A stretch of DNA of 64,000 nt, from NCBI GenBank assembly GCA_037481615.1, contig JBBFLI010000009.1; one strand, given 5' to 3'. Positions 1-8,532 of the stretch are shown here, one piece after another (the first letter of the stretch is position 1; each line of letters begins with the position of its first letter). This DNA is from SpSt-501 sp037481615 (GTDB lineage Bacteria > Desulfobacterota > Desulfobacteria > Desulfobacterales > SpSt-501). Under the pieces are notes generated by a model. It was not told where the DNA came from, did not search any database, and saw nothing but the letters and a program-made list of their open reading frames with translations. The position numbers and the translations under genes are program-made.

Positions 1-284
1 ACGCCGGCCGTGCGGATCCGCGCGGCGATCCACGCCGGATCGAGCCGCCGCTCCCTTCCCGGAAGGGGGGCGCGGCCGAGGGAAACGGACTCGAGCCGCC
101 CGCGTTCCTCCGGGTCGGCCGCCTCGATGCGGGCGATCTCCCCCAGCCGGATCGGGTCGGAGACGACCTCGGAACGCCCGGAAACCACGACCTGCACCCG
201 GCCGGCCGGGTCGGCCCCGGCGGCGGCGGCCGGCAGGAGCGCCGCCAGAAGAACCGCAGTCCAGAAGGCCGTTGTTCGACGCAT
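1..284 (-). CDS. flgA: Flagellar P-ring assembly chaperone FlgA, N-terminal part (runs off left edge)
   Basis: Reading the minus strand from the ATG at 284 gives MRRTTAFWTAVLLAALLPAA, a clear Sec signal peptide ending in an Ala-rich cleavage region. It is followed by a mature part containing VQVVVSGRSEVVSDPIRLGEIA, typical of the FlgA N-terminus. FlgA is the periplasmic chaperone for FlgI P-ring assembly in Gram-negative bacteria. The gene lies 23 bases downstream of flgG in the same direction, the usual flgFGA order, and is probably cotranscribed from the promoter ahead of flgF. About 94 residues are present and the C-terminal SAF and chaperone domain lies outside the window. The assignment rests on the signal peptide, the context and limited similarity. 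Confidence 0.8.
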   Translation of the reverse strand, partial: MRRTTAFWTAVLLAALLPAAAAGADPAGRVQVVVSGRSEVVSDPIRLGEIARIEAADPEERGRLESVSLGRAPLPGRERRLDPAWIAARIRTAG

Positions 285-307
285 CCCCCGCACCCCTCCG
301 TTTCCGG

Positions 308-1096
308 CTACCGTCTCAGGTTGTTCGCCGTCTGGAGCATGTCGTCGGAGGCCTGGACGATCTTGCTGTTCGTCTCGTAGGCCCGCTGTGCGGTGATCAT
401 GCTCACCATCTCGTCCACGATGCTGACGTTGGACATCTCGAGAAACCCCTGGGCGATCGTCCCGAAGCTCTGCTCGCCCGCCGTGCCCACGATCACGGCC
501 CCGGAGGCCTCGGTCTCGAGAAAGAGGTTCTTGCCCATGCTCTGCAGCCCGGCCGGGTTGGGAAAGCGCGCGAGCTGAATCGTCCCCAGCTGACGCGGGG
601 CGGCATCGCCGGCGACGAGCACGCTCACCGTGCCGTCCAGACCGATCGACAGCGAGATCGCATCGGTCGGGACGGTGATCTCCGGCGTCAGGAGGAAACC
701 GTCCGGCGTCACCACGCGCCCCTCGCGGTCGAGCTTGAAGGCCCCGGCCCGCGTGTAGGCCGTGGTCCCGTTGGGCAGCGTCACCTGAAAGAAGCCGTTG
801 CCCTCGATGGCCAGATCGAGCTCGTTCTTCGTGAGCTGCAGTTCGCCCTCGGCGAAGTTGCGGGCCACGGCGACCGGCCGGACGCCGTGGCCGATCTGGA
901 TCCCGGTCGGCGCCTGGGTGTTCTCCGAGGTCGACCCGCCGGGGGGCTGCATCGTCTCGTAGAGCAGATCCTGGAATTCGGCCCGGCTGCGCTTGAAGCC
1001 GGTCGTGTTCACGTTCGCCAAATTGTTGGCGATGACATCGATGTTCAGGCTCTGCGCCTGCATGCCGGATGCGGCGGCCCACATGCTGCGGATCAT
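308..1096 (-). CDS. flgG: Flagellar distal rod protein FlgG
   Basis: The product has 262 residues, the standard FlgG length. The N-terminus MIRSMWAAASGMQAQSLNID and the following VIANNLANVNTTGFKR are the rod/hook N-terminal signature, and the C-terminus ends in the coiled heptad region EMVSMITAQRAYETNSKIVQ shared by axial proteins. FlgG forms the distal rod that crosses the P and L rings and is exported by the flagellar type III apparatus, which fits the absence of a Sec signal. It lies 66 bases after flgF and just before flgA in one operon. The ATG is preceded by a GGGGAGG ribosome site. Confidence 0.97.
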   Translation of the reverse strand: MIRSMWAAASGMQAQSLNIDVIANNLANVNTTGFKRSRAEFQDLLYETMQPPGGSTSENTQAPTGIQIGHGVRPVAVARNFAEGELQLTKNELDLAIEGNGFFQVTLPNGTTAYTRAGAFKLDREGRVVTPDGFLLTPEITVPTDAISLSIGLDGTVSVLVAGDAAPRQLGTIQLARFPNPAGLQSMGKNLFLETEASGAVIVGTAGEQSFGTIAQGFLEMSNVSIVDEMVSMITAQRAYETNSKIVQASDDMLQTANNLRR

Positions 1097-1162
1097 GGTC
1101 TATCCTCCCCGATGTTCTCGATGCCTCCGTCGCGCCCCCCTCCCGCTTTTCGGGCATGGGGC

Positions 1163-1930
1163 TCACGCGCTTCGGCCCAGTTCGCTCACGCTCTTCGCGT
1201 TGATTTCGTCCACCGCGCGCATGAGCCGTTGATAGGACTCATAGCCGCGCAGAATCTCGATCATCTCCACCATGCCCCGGACGGCCTCCACGTTGGACAT
1301 TTCGAGAAAACCCTGGGCGAGGTCGAACTCCGCGAGCGGCGCCCCGCCGCCCGGGGGCGGGGCGAAATAGCCGTTTTCGGCGCGGACGAGCGCCTCGGCC
1401 GGGATCTCCTCGACGCGCAGGCGGCCGACGTCGCGCTCGTCCACGCGCACGGTCCCGTCGCGTCCCACGCTGACCATCGCCCGGCCGCCCGCGGCCCGGC
1501 CGCCCTCGATCCGGATCTCTCCGCCCTCCCCCTGGACCGGCCAGCCCTCTTGGGTCACGAGCACGCCCTCGGCGTTCAAGGTGAAGTTGCCGCGCCGGGT
1601 GTAGCGGGTGCCGGCGGGGGACTCGACGGTGAAGAACCCCGGCCCGTTCAGGGCGAGGTCGAGGGGATTGCCGGTCTGGCGGAGGGCGCCGGGCGCGGGG
1701 TCGACCCTCGCCTCCCAGGCGATCCAGAAGCGGCTCGCATCCGGGACGCGGGGATAAGGGGGCAGGACCTCGCGGGGGCGATTTTCCTCGTCCAGCACGT
1801 AGGCCCGGAACGAAACCGCCTGCCGCTTGAACCCCGTCGTCTGCAGGTTGGCCAGGTTGTTGGCCGTGACTTCGAGCCGCTTCTCGTACGCCAGGGCGGC
1901 CGCCGCCGCCATGTAGATCTCACCGCTCAT
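1163..1930 (-). CDS. flgF: Flagellar proximal rod protein FlgF
   Basis: The product has 255 residues with the axial-protein N-terminus (ALAYEKRLEVTANNLANLQT) and the C-terminal heptads MVEMIEILRGYESYQRLMRA. It starts without the MIRS motif of FlgG and precedes flgG, which marks it as FlgF, the proximal rod subunit. It is the first gene of the flgF-flgG-flgA unit, and a near-perfect sigma-54 promoter motif lies about 55 bases upstream of its ATG, so rod completion is probably a middle-class flagellar step. It could be called FlgG-like by sequence alone; gene order favours FlgF. Confidence 0.93.
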   Translation of the reverse strand: MSGEIYMAAAAALAYEKRLEVTANNLANLQTTGFKRQAVSFRAYVLDEENRPREVLPPYPRVPDASRFWIAWEARVDPAPGALRQTGNPLDLALNGPGFFTVESPAGTRYTRRGNFTLNAEGVLVTQEGWPVQGEGGEIRIEGGRAAGGRAMVSVGRDGTVRVDERDVGRLRVEEIPAEALVRAENGYFAPPPGGGAPLAEFDLAQGFLEMSNVEAVRGMVEMIEILRGYESYQRLMRAVDEINAKSVSELGRSA

Positions 1931-1984
1931 CGTCGACCTCCGGGCACGGACAAGCGCCGCAGGATTGCCTCGCCCGAGTTATAA

Positions 1985-1999
1985 GCAAATGCCGTGCCC
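1985..1999 (-). promoter_or_regulatory. Sigma-54 promoter of flgF operon
   Basis: On the minus strand this reads GGGCACGGCATTTGC. It matches TGGCAC-N5-TTGC at all fixed positions but the first and keeps the GG-N10-GC core. It lies 55 bases upstream of flgF in a 198-base non-coding stretch after the DUF2802 gene. It would place flgFGA under the sigma-54 activators encoded at 24.4-27.0 kb. Confidence 0.75.
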
Positions 2000-2128
2000 G
2001 TCCCGCCGCGTGCGGCGCCTCCCGCGACCGAACTGCGCCGCCAGGGCCTCCGCATGCATCCCGCGCGAACGGCGGTCAGCCGCTTCCGCGCGAGACCGGC
2101 AATTCTTGCCGGGGGGAGGAGGCATCGT

Positions 2129-2629
2129 TCAGGCAGGCGCCGCCCGCCGCACCTTCAAGGCGAGCTCGGCCTCGTCCAGGGAAAGCCCGCTGCGTTGTGC
2201 GGCCTCCTCGAGCGGACAGCCCGCCGTCGCCTGCTCGACCAGCCCGGCGTAACGTTCCTCCGCCGCGGACGCCTCCTCGCCCGCCGCCTCCCCCAGCCGG
2301 AAGGGCCTCGAGAGGGATGCCGCCTCCGCAGCGGTTTCGCGGGGGCTCTGGAGCCGTTGTTCGACCGTCGACAGGATCTCCTCCAGCCGCGCCTGCTCGG
2401 CCTCGACCGCCGCACGGATCCGCCACAGGGACTGCTCGGCCTGCTGGCGCAGGATCTGGATGAGGATCTCGCCCTCGAATCCGGGAAGTGCTTCCCCCGC
2501 GGAGGCACCGCTTCGCCCGCCGGGTTTCCTTGCCCCACGGCGCAGACGGGCGAGGATCAGCGCGCTCAGCAGGAGCTGGAGTCCCCCGACCCAATGATCC
2601 CAGCGCAACCCTTCCATCCATTCCATCAT
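2129..2629 (-). CDS. DUF2802-type membrane-anchored flagellar cluster protein
   Basis: A 166-residue protein whose function is unknown. Residues about 12-30 form one hydrophobic segment (GGLQLLLSALILARL), followed by a basic patch, so it is probably anchored in the inner membrane with a cytoplasmic C-terminus. Residues about 60-105 are helical and likely coiled coil. The last 35 residues (YAGLVEQATAGCPLEEAAQR, then SGLSLDEAELALKV) match the DUF2802 pattern of a short helix-turn-helix-like motif with an EAEL box. Genes of this kind commonly sit near fliA and flhFG in proteobacterial motility clusters. A GGAGGAAGAGGCG ribosome site supports the ATG at 2629. Confidence 0.7.
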   Translation of the reverse strand: MMEWMEGLRWDHWVGGLQLLLSALILARLRRGARKPGGRSGASAGEALPGFEGEILIQILRQQAEQSLWRIRAAVEAEQARLEEILSTVEQRLQSPRETAAEAASLSRPFRLGEAAGEEASAAEERYAGLVEQATAGCPLEEAAQRSGLSLDEAELALKVRRAAPA

Positions 2630-2661
2630 CGCCTCTTCCTCCGCCCCTCGTCCCGCGGGGC

Positions 2662-2937
2662 TCAGATGCGGATATCGATACGCCGCCCCCGGCAGGGATC
2701 TTCCTCGGCGCGGCCCCCGCCGACCCCCTTCACACTGTCTTCCGGCCCCCGGGCCTCGCCCGGCGAAGCGGCTTTCCGTCCCGGCTCCTCCCCGGTCCCG
2801 GGGCTCTCCTCGCCGTCGTGCTGGAGGAATCTCCGGAAAGCCTGCTCCTTCCCGGCATCCCGGCGGGGCTCGGCGGGGTTGACCCGCTCGGCCCGGCCGG
2901 TCGCCGGCACGGGTCGCGGGAAAACGACCGGTTCCAT
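2662..2937 (-). CDS. Small charged hypothetical protein downstream of fliA
   Basis: A 91-residue protein rich in Arg, Glu, Gly and Pro that ends in GRRIDIRI. No known domain, signal peptide or membrane segment is visible. It is credible because GGAGGGG sits 7 bases ahead of its ATG and because it fills the gap between fliA and the DUF2802 gene in the same direction. I do not recognise its function. The low-complexity sequence makes it hard to exclude a spurious frame. Confidence 0.55.
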   Translation of the reverse strand: MEPVVFPRPVPATGRAERVNPAEPRRDAGKEQAFRRFLQHDGEESPGTGEEPGRKAASPGEARGPEDSVKGVGGGRAEEDPCRGRRIDIRI

Positions 2938-2975
2938 GGGCGGTCCCCTCCTCGACGGCGTCTCCGCATCCGGCC

Positions 2976-3767
2976 TCAGCCGTCGGGGTCCTCGATCAGG
3001 CGTTCCTTGCGCAGCTTGTTCCTCAGCCGCAGGATCGCCTGGGAGTGGATCTGGGAAACCCGGGACTCGGTGATGTTGAGGACTTTCCCGGTTTCCTTCA
3101 TCGTCAGTTCTTCGAGGTGATAGAGCGTGATCACGAGCTTCTCCTTTTCGGGGAGCTGCTCGATCGCCCGCGCGAGCGCCTCTTTCAACTCCTTGAGCCG
3201 CGTCCGGCTCAAGGCATCCTCGTCGTTCTGGATCAGGTATTGGGTGAGCTTTTCCTTCTCATCGCGCGAGGCGACCCCGAGCTCCTCGAAACTGATGAAG
3301 GAGATTCCGGCCAGCTGCCGCGTGCGGTGCAACTCCTCGAGGCCCACCCCCATCTCGGTGGCGAGTTCGACGTCCTCGGGCTCCCGCCCCAGGCGCTGCT
3401 CGAGGCGCTGGCAGGCATTCTCCATCTCCCGCAGTTTGCGTCGCGAGGAGCGCGAGAGGTAATCGCGCGCCCGCAGTTCGCTGAGGATCGCCCCCTTGAT
3501 GCGGAAGGCCGCGTAGGTCATGAACTTGTTGTCCCGCCGCGGGTCGTAGCGGTCGACGGCCTGGATCAGGCCGATCACGCCGACGTTGATCAGGTCGTCC
3601 AGCTCGACCGTGGACGGCAGGTGGGCCGCGATCCGCTGGACGATGCGCTTGACGTAGGGCAGATATTCCCGGATCAGCTGCTCGCGGTAGGCGGAGCGTT
3701 TGCGCGCCGAAGCCCGCGGTCTGCGTTCCTCCGCAGGCGCCGGCATGCCCGAAGTCGCGTAACGCAA
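2976..3767 (-). CDS. fliA: RNA polymerase sigma factor FliA (sigma-28)
   Basis: A 263-residue sigma factor directing transcription of late motility genes. Region 2 is clear (YLPYVKRIVQRIAAHLPSTV, DLINVGVIGLIQAVDRYDP, FMTYAAFRIKGAILSELRAR), region 3 follows, and region 4 carries KETGKVLNITESRVSQIHSQ. No region 1.1 is present, as in the FliA/WhiG group. The start is TTG at 3767, chosen because GGAGG lies 5 bases upstream; the next ATG, at 3746, is too far from any ribosome site. It follows flhG by 12 bases. Candidate target promoters lie ahead of cheX and fliC at 28.9 and 30.3 kb. Confidence 0.97.
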   Translation of the reverse strand: MRYATSGMPAPAEERRPRASARKRSAYREQLIREYLPYVKRIVQRIAAHLPSTVELDDLINVGVIGLIQAVDRYDPRRDNKFMTYAAFRIKGAILSELRARDYLSRSSRRKLREMENACQRLEQRLGREPEDVELATEMGVGLEELHRTRQLAGISFISFEELGVASRDEKEKLTQYLIQNDEDALSRTRLKELKEALARAIEQLPEKEKLVITLYHLEELTMKETGKVLNITESRVSQIHSQAILRLRNKLRKERLIEDPDG

Positions 3768-3779
3768 GGTTTCCTCCCC

Positions 3780-4676
3780 TCAGGGGTGATGGCTGCGCAC
3801 CAGATGGTGCCAGAAGAGATGGGTGTCTCCTTTCGGCCGATGGGCGGGCGGGGTCGCGATCAGCCGGCGGGCGAGATCCGCGAAGCACCGCCCGGCCCGG
3901 GAATCCGGATAGAGCTCGCTCACCAGCCGCTGGTGCTTCACCCCGCGGGCGAGCCGGTCGTCGCGCAGGATGTGGCCCCAGTACTCGACGCGGATGTCCA
4001 GGAAGCGCCCGGTGACGAGCTCGAGCTGCCGGAACACCTCGCGGGCCTCGCGGGGGCTGGAAGCCAGGTTGACGAGCAGCTTGCAAGACTTCTCCGCGTA
4101 CTTGAGCGAAAGCACCTTCATCAGCGCGTAGGCGTCGGTGATCGCCGTCGGCTCGGGGGAGACGACCACGACGATCTCCTGGGCCATCACGCTGAAATCC
4201 ATGACGTTCGAGGAGATCCCGGCCGCCGTGTCGATGAGCAGCAGATCCACCCCGTCGATGAGGCGGTCGAGGTCGGAGAAGAGCTGCAGTTTCTGCTCGG
4301 CGTTGAGGCGCGTGAGCTCCTGGATGCCGGAGGCCGCCGGCAGGATCTGCATGCGTCCCGGCCCCTCGGCGAGGATGTCGGCGAGCATGCGCTCGCCGCG
4401 GATGACATGGGAGATGTTCCAGCGGGGGGCGATCCCCAGGAGCACGTCCAGGTTGCCCAGCCCCAGGTCGGCATCGAGAATCATGACCTTCTTGCCCAGG
4501 CGGCTGAGCGTGAAGCCGAGGTTGGCGACGATGTTCGTCTTGCCGACCCCCCCCTTGCCGCTGGTCACGGCCAGGACCCGTGTGGGTACCCGCTCCCGCC
4601 TCGGCGGTGGCCCGCCGCCGCCTTTTTCCTCCCGGCGCGGCAGCGGGATGACCTTTCCGGAAACCCTCTGGCTCAT
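3780..4676 (-). CDS. flhG: Flagellar number regulator FlhG (MinD-like ATPase)
   Basis: The product has about 298 residues. It carries the deviant Walker A motif TSGKGGVGKTNIVANL, the switch DADLGLGNLDVLLG, and LLIDTAAGISSNVMDF, all typical of MinD/ParA ATPases. FlhG works with FlhF to limit flagellar number and placement. The ATG at 4676 (MSQRVSGKVIPL) is preferred over the upstream one at 4748 because GGGGAGGGG lies 11 bases before it and it avoids a 44-base overlap with flhF. The N-terminal basic stretch before the P-loop resembles the FlhG segment that stimulates the FlhF GTPase. Confidence 0.93.
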   Translation of the reverse strand: MSQRVSGKVIPLPRREEKGGGGPPPRRERVPTRVLAVTSGKGGVGKTNIVANLGFTLSRLGKKVMILDADLGLGNLDVLLGIAPRWNISHVIRGERMLADILAEGPGRMQILPAASGIQELTRLNAEQKLQLFSDLDRLIDGVDLLLIDTAAGISSNVMDFSVMAQEIVVVVSPEPTAITDAYALMKVLSLKYAEKSCKLLVNLASSPREAREVFRQLELVTGRFLDIRVEYWGHILRDDRLARGVKHQRLVSELYPDSRAGRCFADLARRLIATPPAHRPKGDTHLFWHHLVRSHHP

Positions 4677-4704
4677 GACGTGAGGAACCCCTCCCCTTTG
4701 GCCG

Positions 4705-6102
4705 TCACAGACGCACGGAATACCTTGGCCGCGCGAGGCCGACCGCATCCCGCCCGCCGACGGTCCCGCTTTCGGCGCTGATGCACGTGCGGCAGGGCTG
4801 GAACCCCTCGGCCTCGGCTGCGGCCGCGGACGCGAAACGGCGCAGATGCCCCGCCTTGATCCGCTGCGCCCACTTGCATCCTCCGCGGTGGTAGAGCTCG
4901 GAGTTGCGGTTGGCGACGAACGCCGCCTCCTCGACGGGCGTCGGATCCCCTGCGGCCGCCGGCTCCGCGGTTTCCGCGCCGTCCGGTTGCGGCCACAGCC
5001 TCGCCGTCAGCCAAACGAGGGGGTGTTCCGCCAGGTCTTCCGGCACCCGCCGACCCGTCCCGAGCCAGGAAAGGGGCAGGCGGCTCCACCGTGCGGCACC
5101 CAGGACCGCCCCGGGGAAAACGGTTTCGTCGAGGCGCGTGAAGGCGATCGAGCGGACGCCGTGCCCCGTCCAGTCCCCGATCAGCCGGCGGTGATCCGCG
5201 TCGCGCAACCCCGCCGGGACGACCAGATGGATCTCCCGGCAACCGATGGCGGAGAGCCGGCGCACGTTTTCGAGGCGCCGTTCGTCCTCCCCGGGCCCGA
5301 CCCCTGCCGTATCGATCAGAACCCACTCCCGGCTCGACCAGTTGCGGATCGCGCAAACGGCCTCCTCGGCCGAGCGGGCGGCGGCGAAGGGAACCCGGAG
5401 CGCGGCGGCGTAACTCCGCAACTCCTCCGCGCCGCCGATCCGCCGGTCGTCCAAGCTGAGGAGCGCCACCCGCCGCCCGCGCCGCAGCACTTCGCGCGCG
5501 GCGAGCTTGGCCGCAAGCGTGGTCTTCCCCGCGCCCGGCCCGCCGACGAAGGCCGATCGGCGCGGGGAGGCCTCGGCGGCCGTGAACTCGCAGACGCCCA
5601 GATCCTCCAGAATCTCTGCCGCCGCTTCCTTCTGGCGCTCCGGGGGAGATGCGGGGTTCCAGGCCGGGGATCGGGTGAGCCGCTCGACCCACAGGCCGGC
5701 GATTTCCGGTTCCACGCCGCCGGCGATCAGGCGGCGGCGAAAATCGTCGTCGAGGCCCGCGCGCCCGCGGGGGGGCGCGACGGGATTCTCCGCCGCGAGG
5801 CGGCCGGCGAGCGCTCGCAGGCGCGACGACCAGACCGGAAGCCTTCCCCGGCGGAGGCCCTCGGGCTCAACCGGGCTGTCGCCGCCCGCGCATAAACCGG
5901 CGCTTGACGATGCCGCCGCGGACGGCTCGGCCGCATCGACGGCGGCGGTCACCTCGACCCGCCGGGTGCGCGCGAAACCCAGACTCGAGGGAAACCGGCG
6001 CAGGCTCCGCGCCGACAGGATGACGGCGTCGGGGCCGAATTCCTCCCGGATCTGTCGCAAGGCCTCGGTCATCGTCGGGGCTTCAAATCGCTTCAGGCGC
6101 AT
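4705..6102 (-). CDS. flhF: Flagellar SRP-type GTPase FlhF with C-terminal Ada-like zinc domain
   Basis: The product has 465 residues. The start MRLKRFEAPTMTEALRQIRE with EFGPDAVILSARS is the FlhF N-terminal signature. The NG GTPase domain has its P-loop at 187-194 (GGPGAGKT), DTAG at 264-267, TRLD at 322-325 and the closing GTGRRVPEDL at 348-357. FlhF recruits early flagellar components to the cell pole. The G3 motif reads DTAGVG rather than DTAGR. Unusually, residues about 394-441 add a small module, ANRNSELYHRGGCKWAQRIK followed by FQPCRTC. It has the His-Cys...Cys-x2-Cys spacing (H405, C409, C437, C440) of Ada-like metal-binding modules. The gene overlaps the 3' end of flhA by 20 bases. 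Confidence 0.94.
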   Translation of the reverse strand: MRLKRFEAPTMTEALRQIREEFGPDAVILSARSLRRFPSSLGFARTRRVEVTAAVDAAEPSAAASSSAGLCAGGDSPVEPEGLRRGRLPVWSSRLRALAGRLAAENPVAPPRGRAGLDDDFRRRLIAGGVEPEIAGLWVERLTRSPAWNPASPPERQKEAAAEILEDLGVCEFTAAEASPRRSAFVGGPGAGKTTLAAKLAAREVLRRGRRVALLSLDDRRIGGAEELRSYAAALRVPFAAARSAEEAVCAIRNWSSREWVLIDTAGVGPGEDERRLENVRRLSAIGCREIHLVVPAGLRDADHRRLIGDWTGHGVRSIAFTRLDETVFPGAVLGAARWSRLPLSWLGTGRRVPEDLAEHPLVWLTARLWPQPDGAETAEPAAAGDPTPVEEAAFVANRNSELYHRGGCKWAQRIKAGHLRRFASAAAAEAEGFQPCRTCISAESGTVGGRDAVGLARPRYSVRL

Positions 6103-8194
6103 CGCTCAACTCCACCGATCCGATCGAGCGGATCTCGACGCTGTTCAGGATCTCCTCGTAGGAGAGCACGGTCAGGTTGGGCATGAACCGGTCGACCAGC
6201 CGCTTGAAGGCCAGACGCACCGGGGCCGAGGCGAGCACGACCGGCTGCAGGTTGCGGGCCGCGGCGCGCTCGATCTGACGCCCCAGGCTGCCCATCATCC
6301 GCCGGGCCGTCGCAGGATCGATCGCCAGCACCCGCCCCGCCTCGCCGCGGTGCAGCGCCTCGAGCAGCGCCTGCTCCACGTCGGGCCCCAGGGTGATGGC
6401 CGAGATCGTCCCCTCGGCCGAGGCGTGCAGGCGGGTGATCGTCCGGGCGAGCGCGCGGCGCACATGCTCGGTCAGGGCGTCGGTGTCCTTGGTCACCGGC
6501 GCCCAATCGGCGAGCGCTTCGAGGATCTGCGGCAAGTCGCGGATCGGCACCTGTTCCCGCAGCAGGTTCTGCAGGACCTTCACCACCGCCCCGAGAGAGA
6601 GCAGGTTGGGGATGAGTTCCTCGATCACCTTGGGGTGGGACTGCCGCAGGGGGTCGAGCATCCGCTGGACTTCCTGCCGCCCGAGCAGCTCGTGGGCGTG
6701 GCGGCGGACCGTCTCCGAGAAATGCGTGGTCAGCACCGTCACCGCGTCGACGACGGTGTAGCCGCGGGAAACCGCCTCGTCGCGGGCGGATTCGCGGATC
6801 CAGGTGGCCGGCAGGCCGTAGGTCGGCTCGCGGGTCGGGATCCCGTCGAGTTCGCCCTCGGCTCCGCCGGGGTTGAGCGCGAGGCAGAACTGCGGCATCA
6901 GCTCCGCGCGGGCGACCTCGTTGCCCTTGAGCAGGATCAGGTACTCGCCGGAGTTGAGCTGCATGTTGTCCTGGATGTGCACCGGGGGCAGCACGACTCC
7001 CAGCTCGAGGGCGAGCTGGCGTCGGATCGCCTTGATGCGCTCGAGAAGCTCGCCGTTCTGGCGGGCGTCGACGAAGGGGATCAGCCCGTAGCCGACCTCG
7101 ACCGCGAGCAGATCGACCGGCGGCGGGGAAACGAGGCCCTCCGCGGCGGAAGGGGGGGAAGCCGACTCCCGCTCGGCCCGGGCGGCGCGTTCCGCCGCCT
7201 TGCGCACCGAGGCGAGCTTCCAGGCGAGCAGGCCCGAAGCGGCGGAGAGGGCGAGGAAGGGCAGCGTCGGCAACCCGGGGACGAGGGCGAAGCCGAAGAG
7301 CACGGCGGAGGCCATGCCGACCGGGCGGGGGTGGAAAAGGATCTGGGAGGCCATCTCGCCGCCCAGGCTCGACTCGTTCCCCGCGCGGCTGACGATGATG
7401 CCCGCGGCGGTGGAAATCACGAGGGCCGGGATCTGGGAGACCAGCCCGTCGCCCACGGTGAGGATGGTGTAGTTCTGGGCCGCGGCCCCGAAGCCCATGC
7501 CCTTCTGGAAGACCCCGATCGCGAGCCCGCCGAAAATGTTGATCAGCGTGATCAGCACCCCGGCCACGGCGTCCCCGCGGACGAACTTGTTGGCGCCGTC
7601 CATCGCCCCGTAGTACTCGGCTTCGCGCGCCAGACGCTCGCGGCGCTCGCGGGCTTCCTGCTCGCTGATGAACCCCGCGTTCAGGTCGGCGTCGATGCTC
7701 ATCTGCTTTCCGGGCATGGCATCGAGCGTGAAGCGGGCGGCCACCTCGGCGATGCGGCCCGCCCCCTTGGTGATCACGGCGAAATTGATGACGACGAGGA
7801 TGGCGAACACGATCAGGCCGACGACGTAGTTTCCGCCGACGACGAAGCCGCCGAAGGACTTGATGATGTTGCCCGCGGCGGCGGTCCCCTCGTTGCCGTT
7901 CAGCAGGATCGCCCGCGTGGTGGCGATGTTCAGGGTCAGCCGGAAGAGCGTCGCCAGGAGCAGAACCGACGGGAAGACCGAGAACTCGAGCGGCCGCTGG
8001 ACGTACATCGAGACGAGCAGGATCACGAGCGCGAGCGTGATGCTGAAGGCGAGCAGCAGATCGAGCGCGAAGGGCGGAAGCGGGATCACCATGAAGACGA
8101 GGATCCCGACGACGGCCGCGCCGAGGGTGAGATCGGAGCCTTTCAAGAGCCTCGGGAAGATCGCGCCGGGGTCGGTCGCCGGGACTGCCGTCAT
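6083..8194 (-). CDS. flhA: Flagellar type III export gate protein FlhA
   Basis: A 703-residue inner-membrane protein. The N-terminal half has about eight membrane segments, for example DLLLAFSITLALVILLVSMY, and contains the family signature MDGANKFVRGDAVAGVLITL. The C-terminal half is the cytoplasmic domain that docks export chaperones and forms the nonameric ring of the export gate. The length is standard. GGAGAAGAG precedes the ATG. It overlaps flhF by 20 bases and follows flhB after a 338-base spacer, so it may have its own promoter, though none was recognised. Confidence 0.97.
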   Translation of the reverse strand: MTAVPATDPGAIFPRLLKGSDLTLGAAVVGILVFMVIPLPPFALDLLLAFSITLALVILLVSMYVQRPLEFSVFPSVLLLATLFRLTLNIATTRAILLNGNEGTAAAGNIIKSFGGFVVGGNYVVGLIVFAILVVINFAVITKGAGRIAEVAARFTLDAMPGKQMSIDADLNAGFISEQEARERRERLAREAEYYGAMDGANKFVRGDAVAGVLITLINIFGGLAIGVFQKGMGFGAAAQNYTILTVGDGLVSQIPALVISTAAGIIVSRAGNESSLGGEMASQILFHPRPVGMASAVLFGFALVPGLPTLPFLALSAASGLLAWKLASVRKAAERAARAERESASPPSAAEGLVSPPPVDLLAVEVGYGLIPFVDARQNGELLERIKAIRRQLALELGVVLPPVHIQDNMQLNSGEYLILLKGNEVARAELMPQFCLALNPGGAEGELDGIPTREPTYGLPATWIRESARDEAVSRGYTVVDAVTVLTTHFSETVRRHAHELLGRQEVQRMLDPLRQSHPKVIEELIPNLLSLGAVVKVLQNLLREQVPIRDLPQILEALADWAPVTKDTDALTEHVRRALARTITRLHASAEGTISAITLGPDVEQALLEALHRGEAGRVLAIDPATARRMMGSLGRQIERAAARNLQPVVLASAPVRLAFKRLVDRFMPNLTVLSYEEILNSVEIRSIGSVELSDAPEAI

Positions 8195-8532
8195 GCACTC
8201 TTCTCCGGTTCGGATCGAAGCCTCACGTCAGGCCGTGGGTTGTGCATTTTCCATGCCGGGCCCCCCCTCTTTCCGCCCGCGGCCCCACCCTCGTTTCGCC
8301 CCGCCGCATCCCAGATGGATGGGTCGATCCCGACATGCGTTCGGGGGAAATCCCGCTTGACCGCCACAAGATCTGGGGGGAGCCCGCCGCCGAGGCCCGC
8401 AAGCGGCGGGGGGGAAGTCAGGGGGTGGGAAGGGGGACCCGCCGGCGGGAAGCGCGCGGCGACAATTTTTTGTCGGCGAAAGCCGCCGGGCCGCTGACGA
8501 GGCGGAAGGGTCCGGGTTTCCCCCGCCTTTCC
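8195..8532. other. Non-coding spacer between flhB and flhA
   Basis: A 338-base stretch without a convincing gene, unusual inside an otherwise tightly packed cluster. The only structure noted is a 6-bp inverted repeat, CGACAA-TTTT-TTGTCG, at 8460-8475. No GG-N10-GC sigma-54 motif was seen. Purine-rich runs of G on the plus strand are prominent at 8400-8445. Confidence 0.5.

Noticed and set aside
8460..8477. GCCGACAA on the minus strand as a FliA -10 box, or CGACAA inverted repeat as a terminator for flhB
   Set aside because: There is no -35 box at the right distance. The stem is only 6 bp and lies within the flhB-flhA spacer without a U tract beyond its own loop.
5507..8497. Very long open frame on the plus strand opposite flhF and flhA
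   Set aside because: It is an antisense shadow of high-GC coding sequence. The minus-strand frames carry clear FlhF and FlhA motifs and the plus-strand translation has none.
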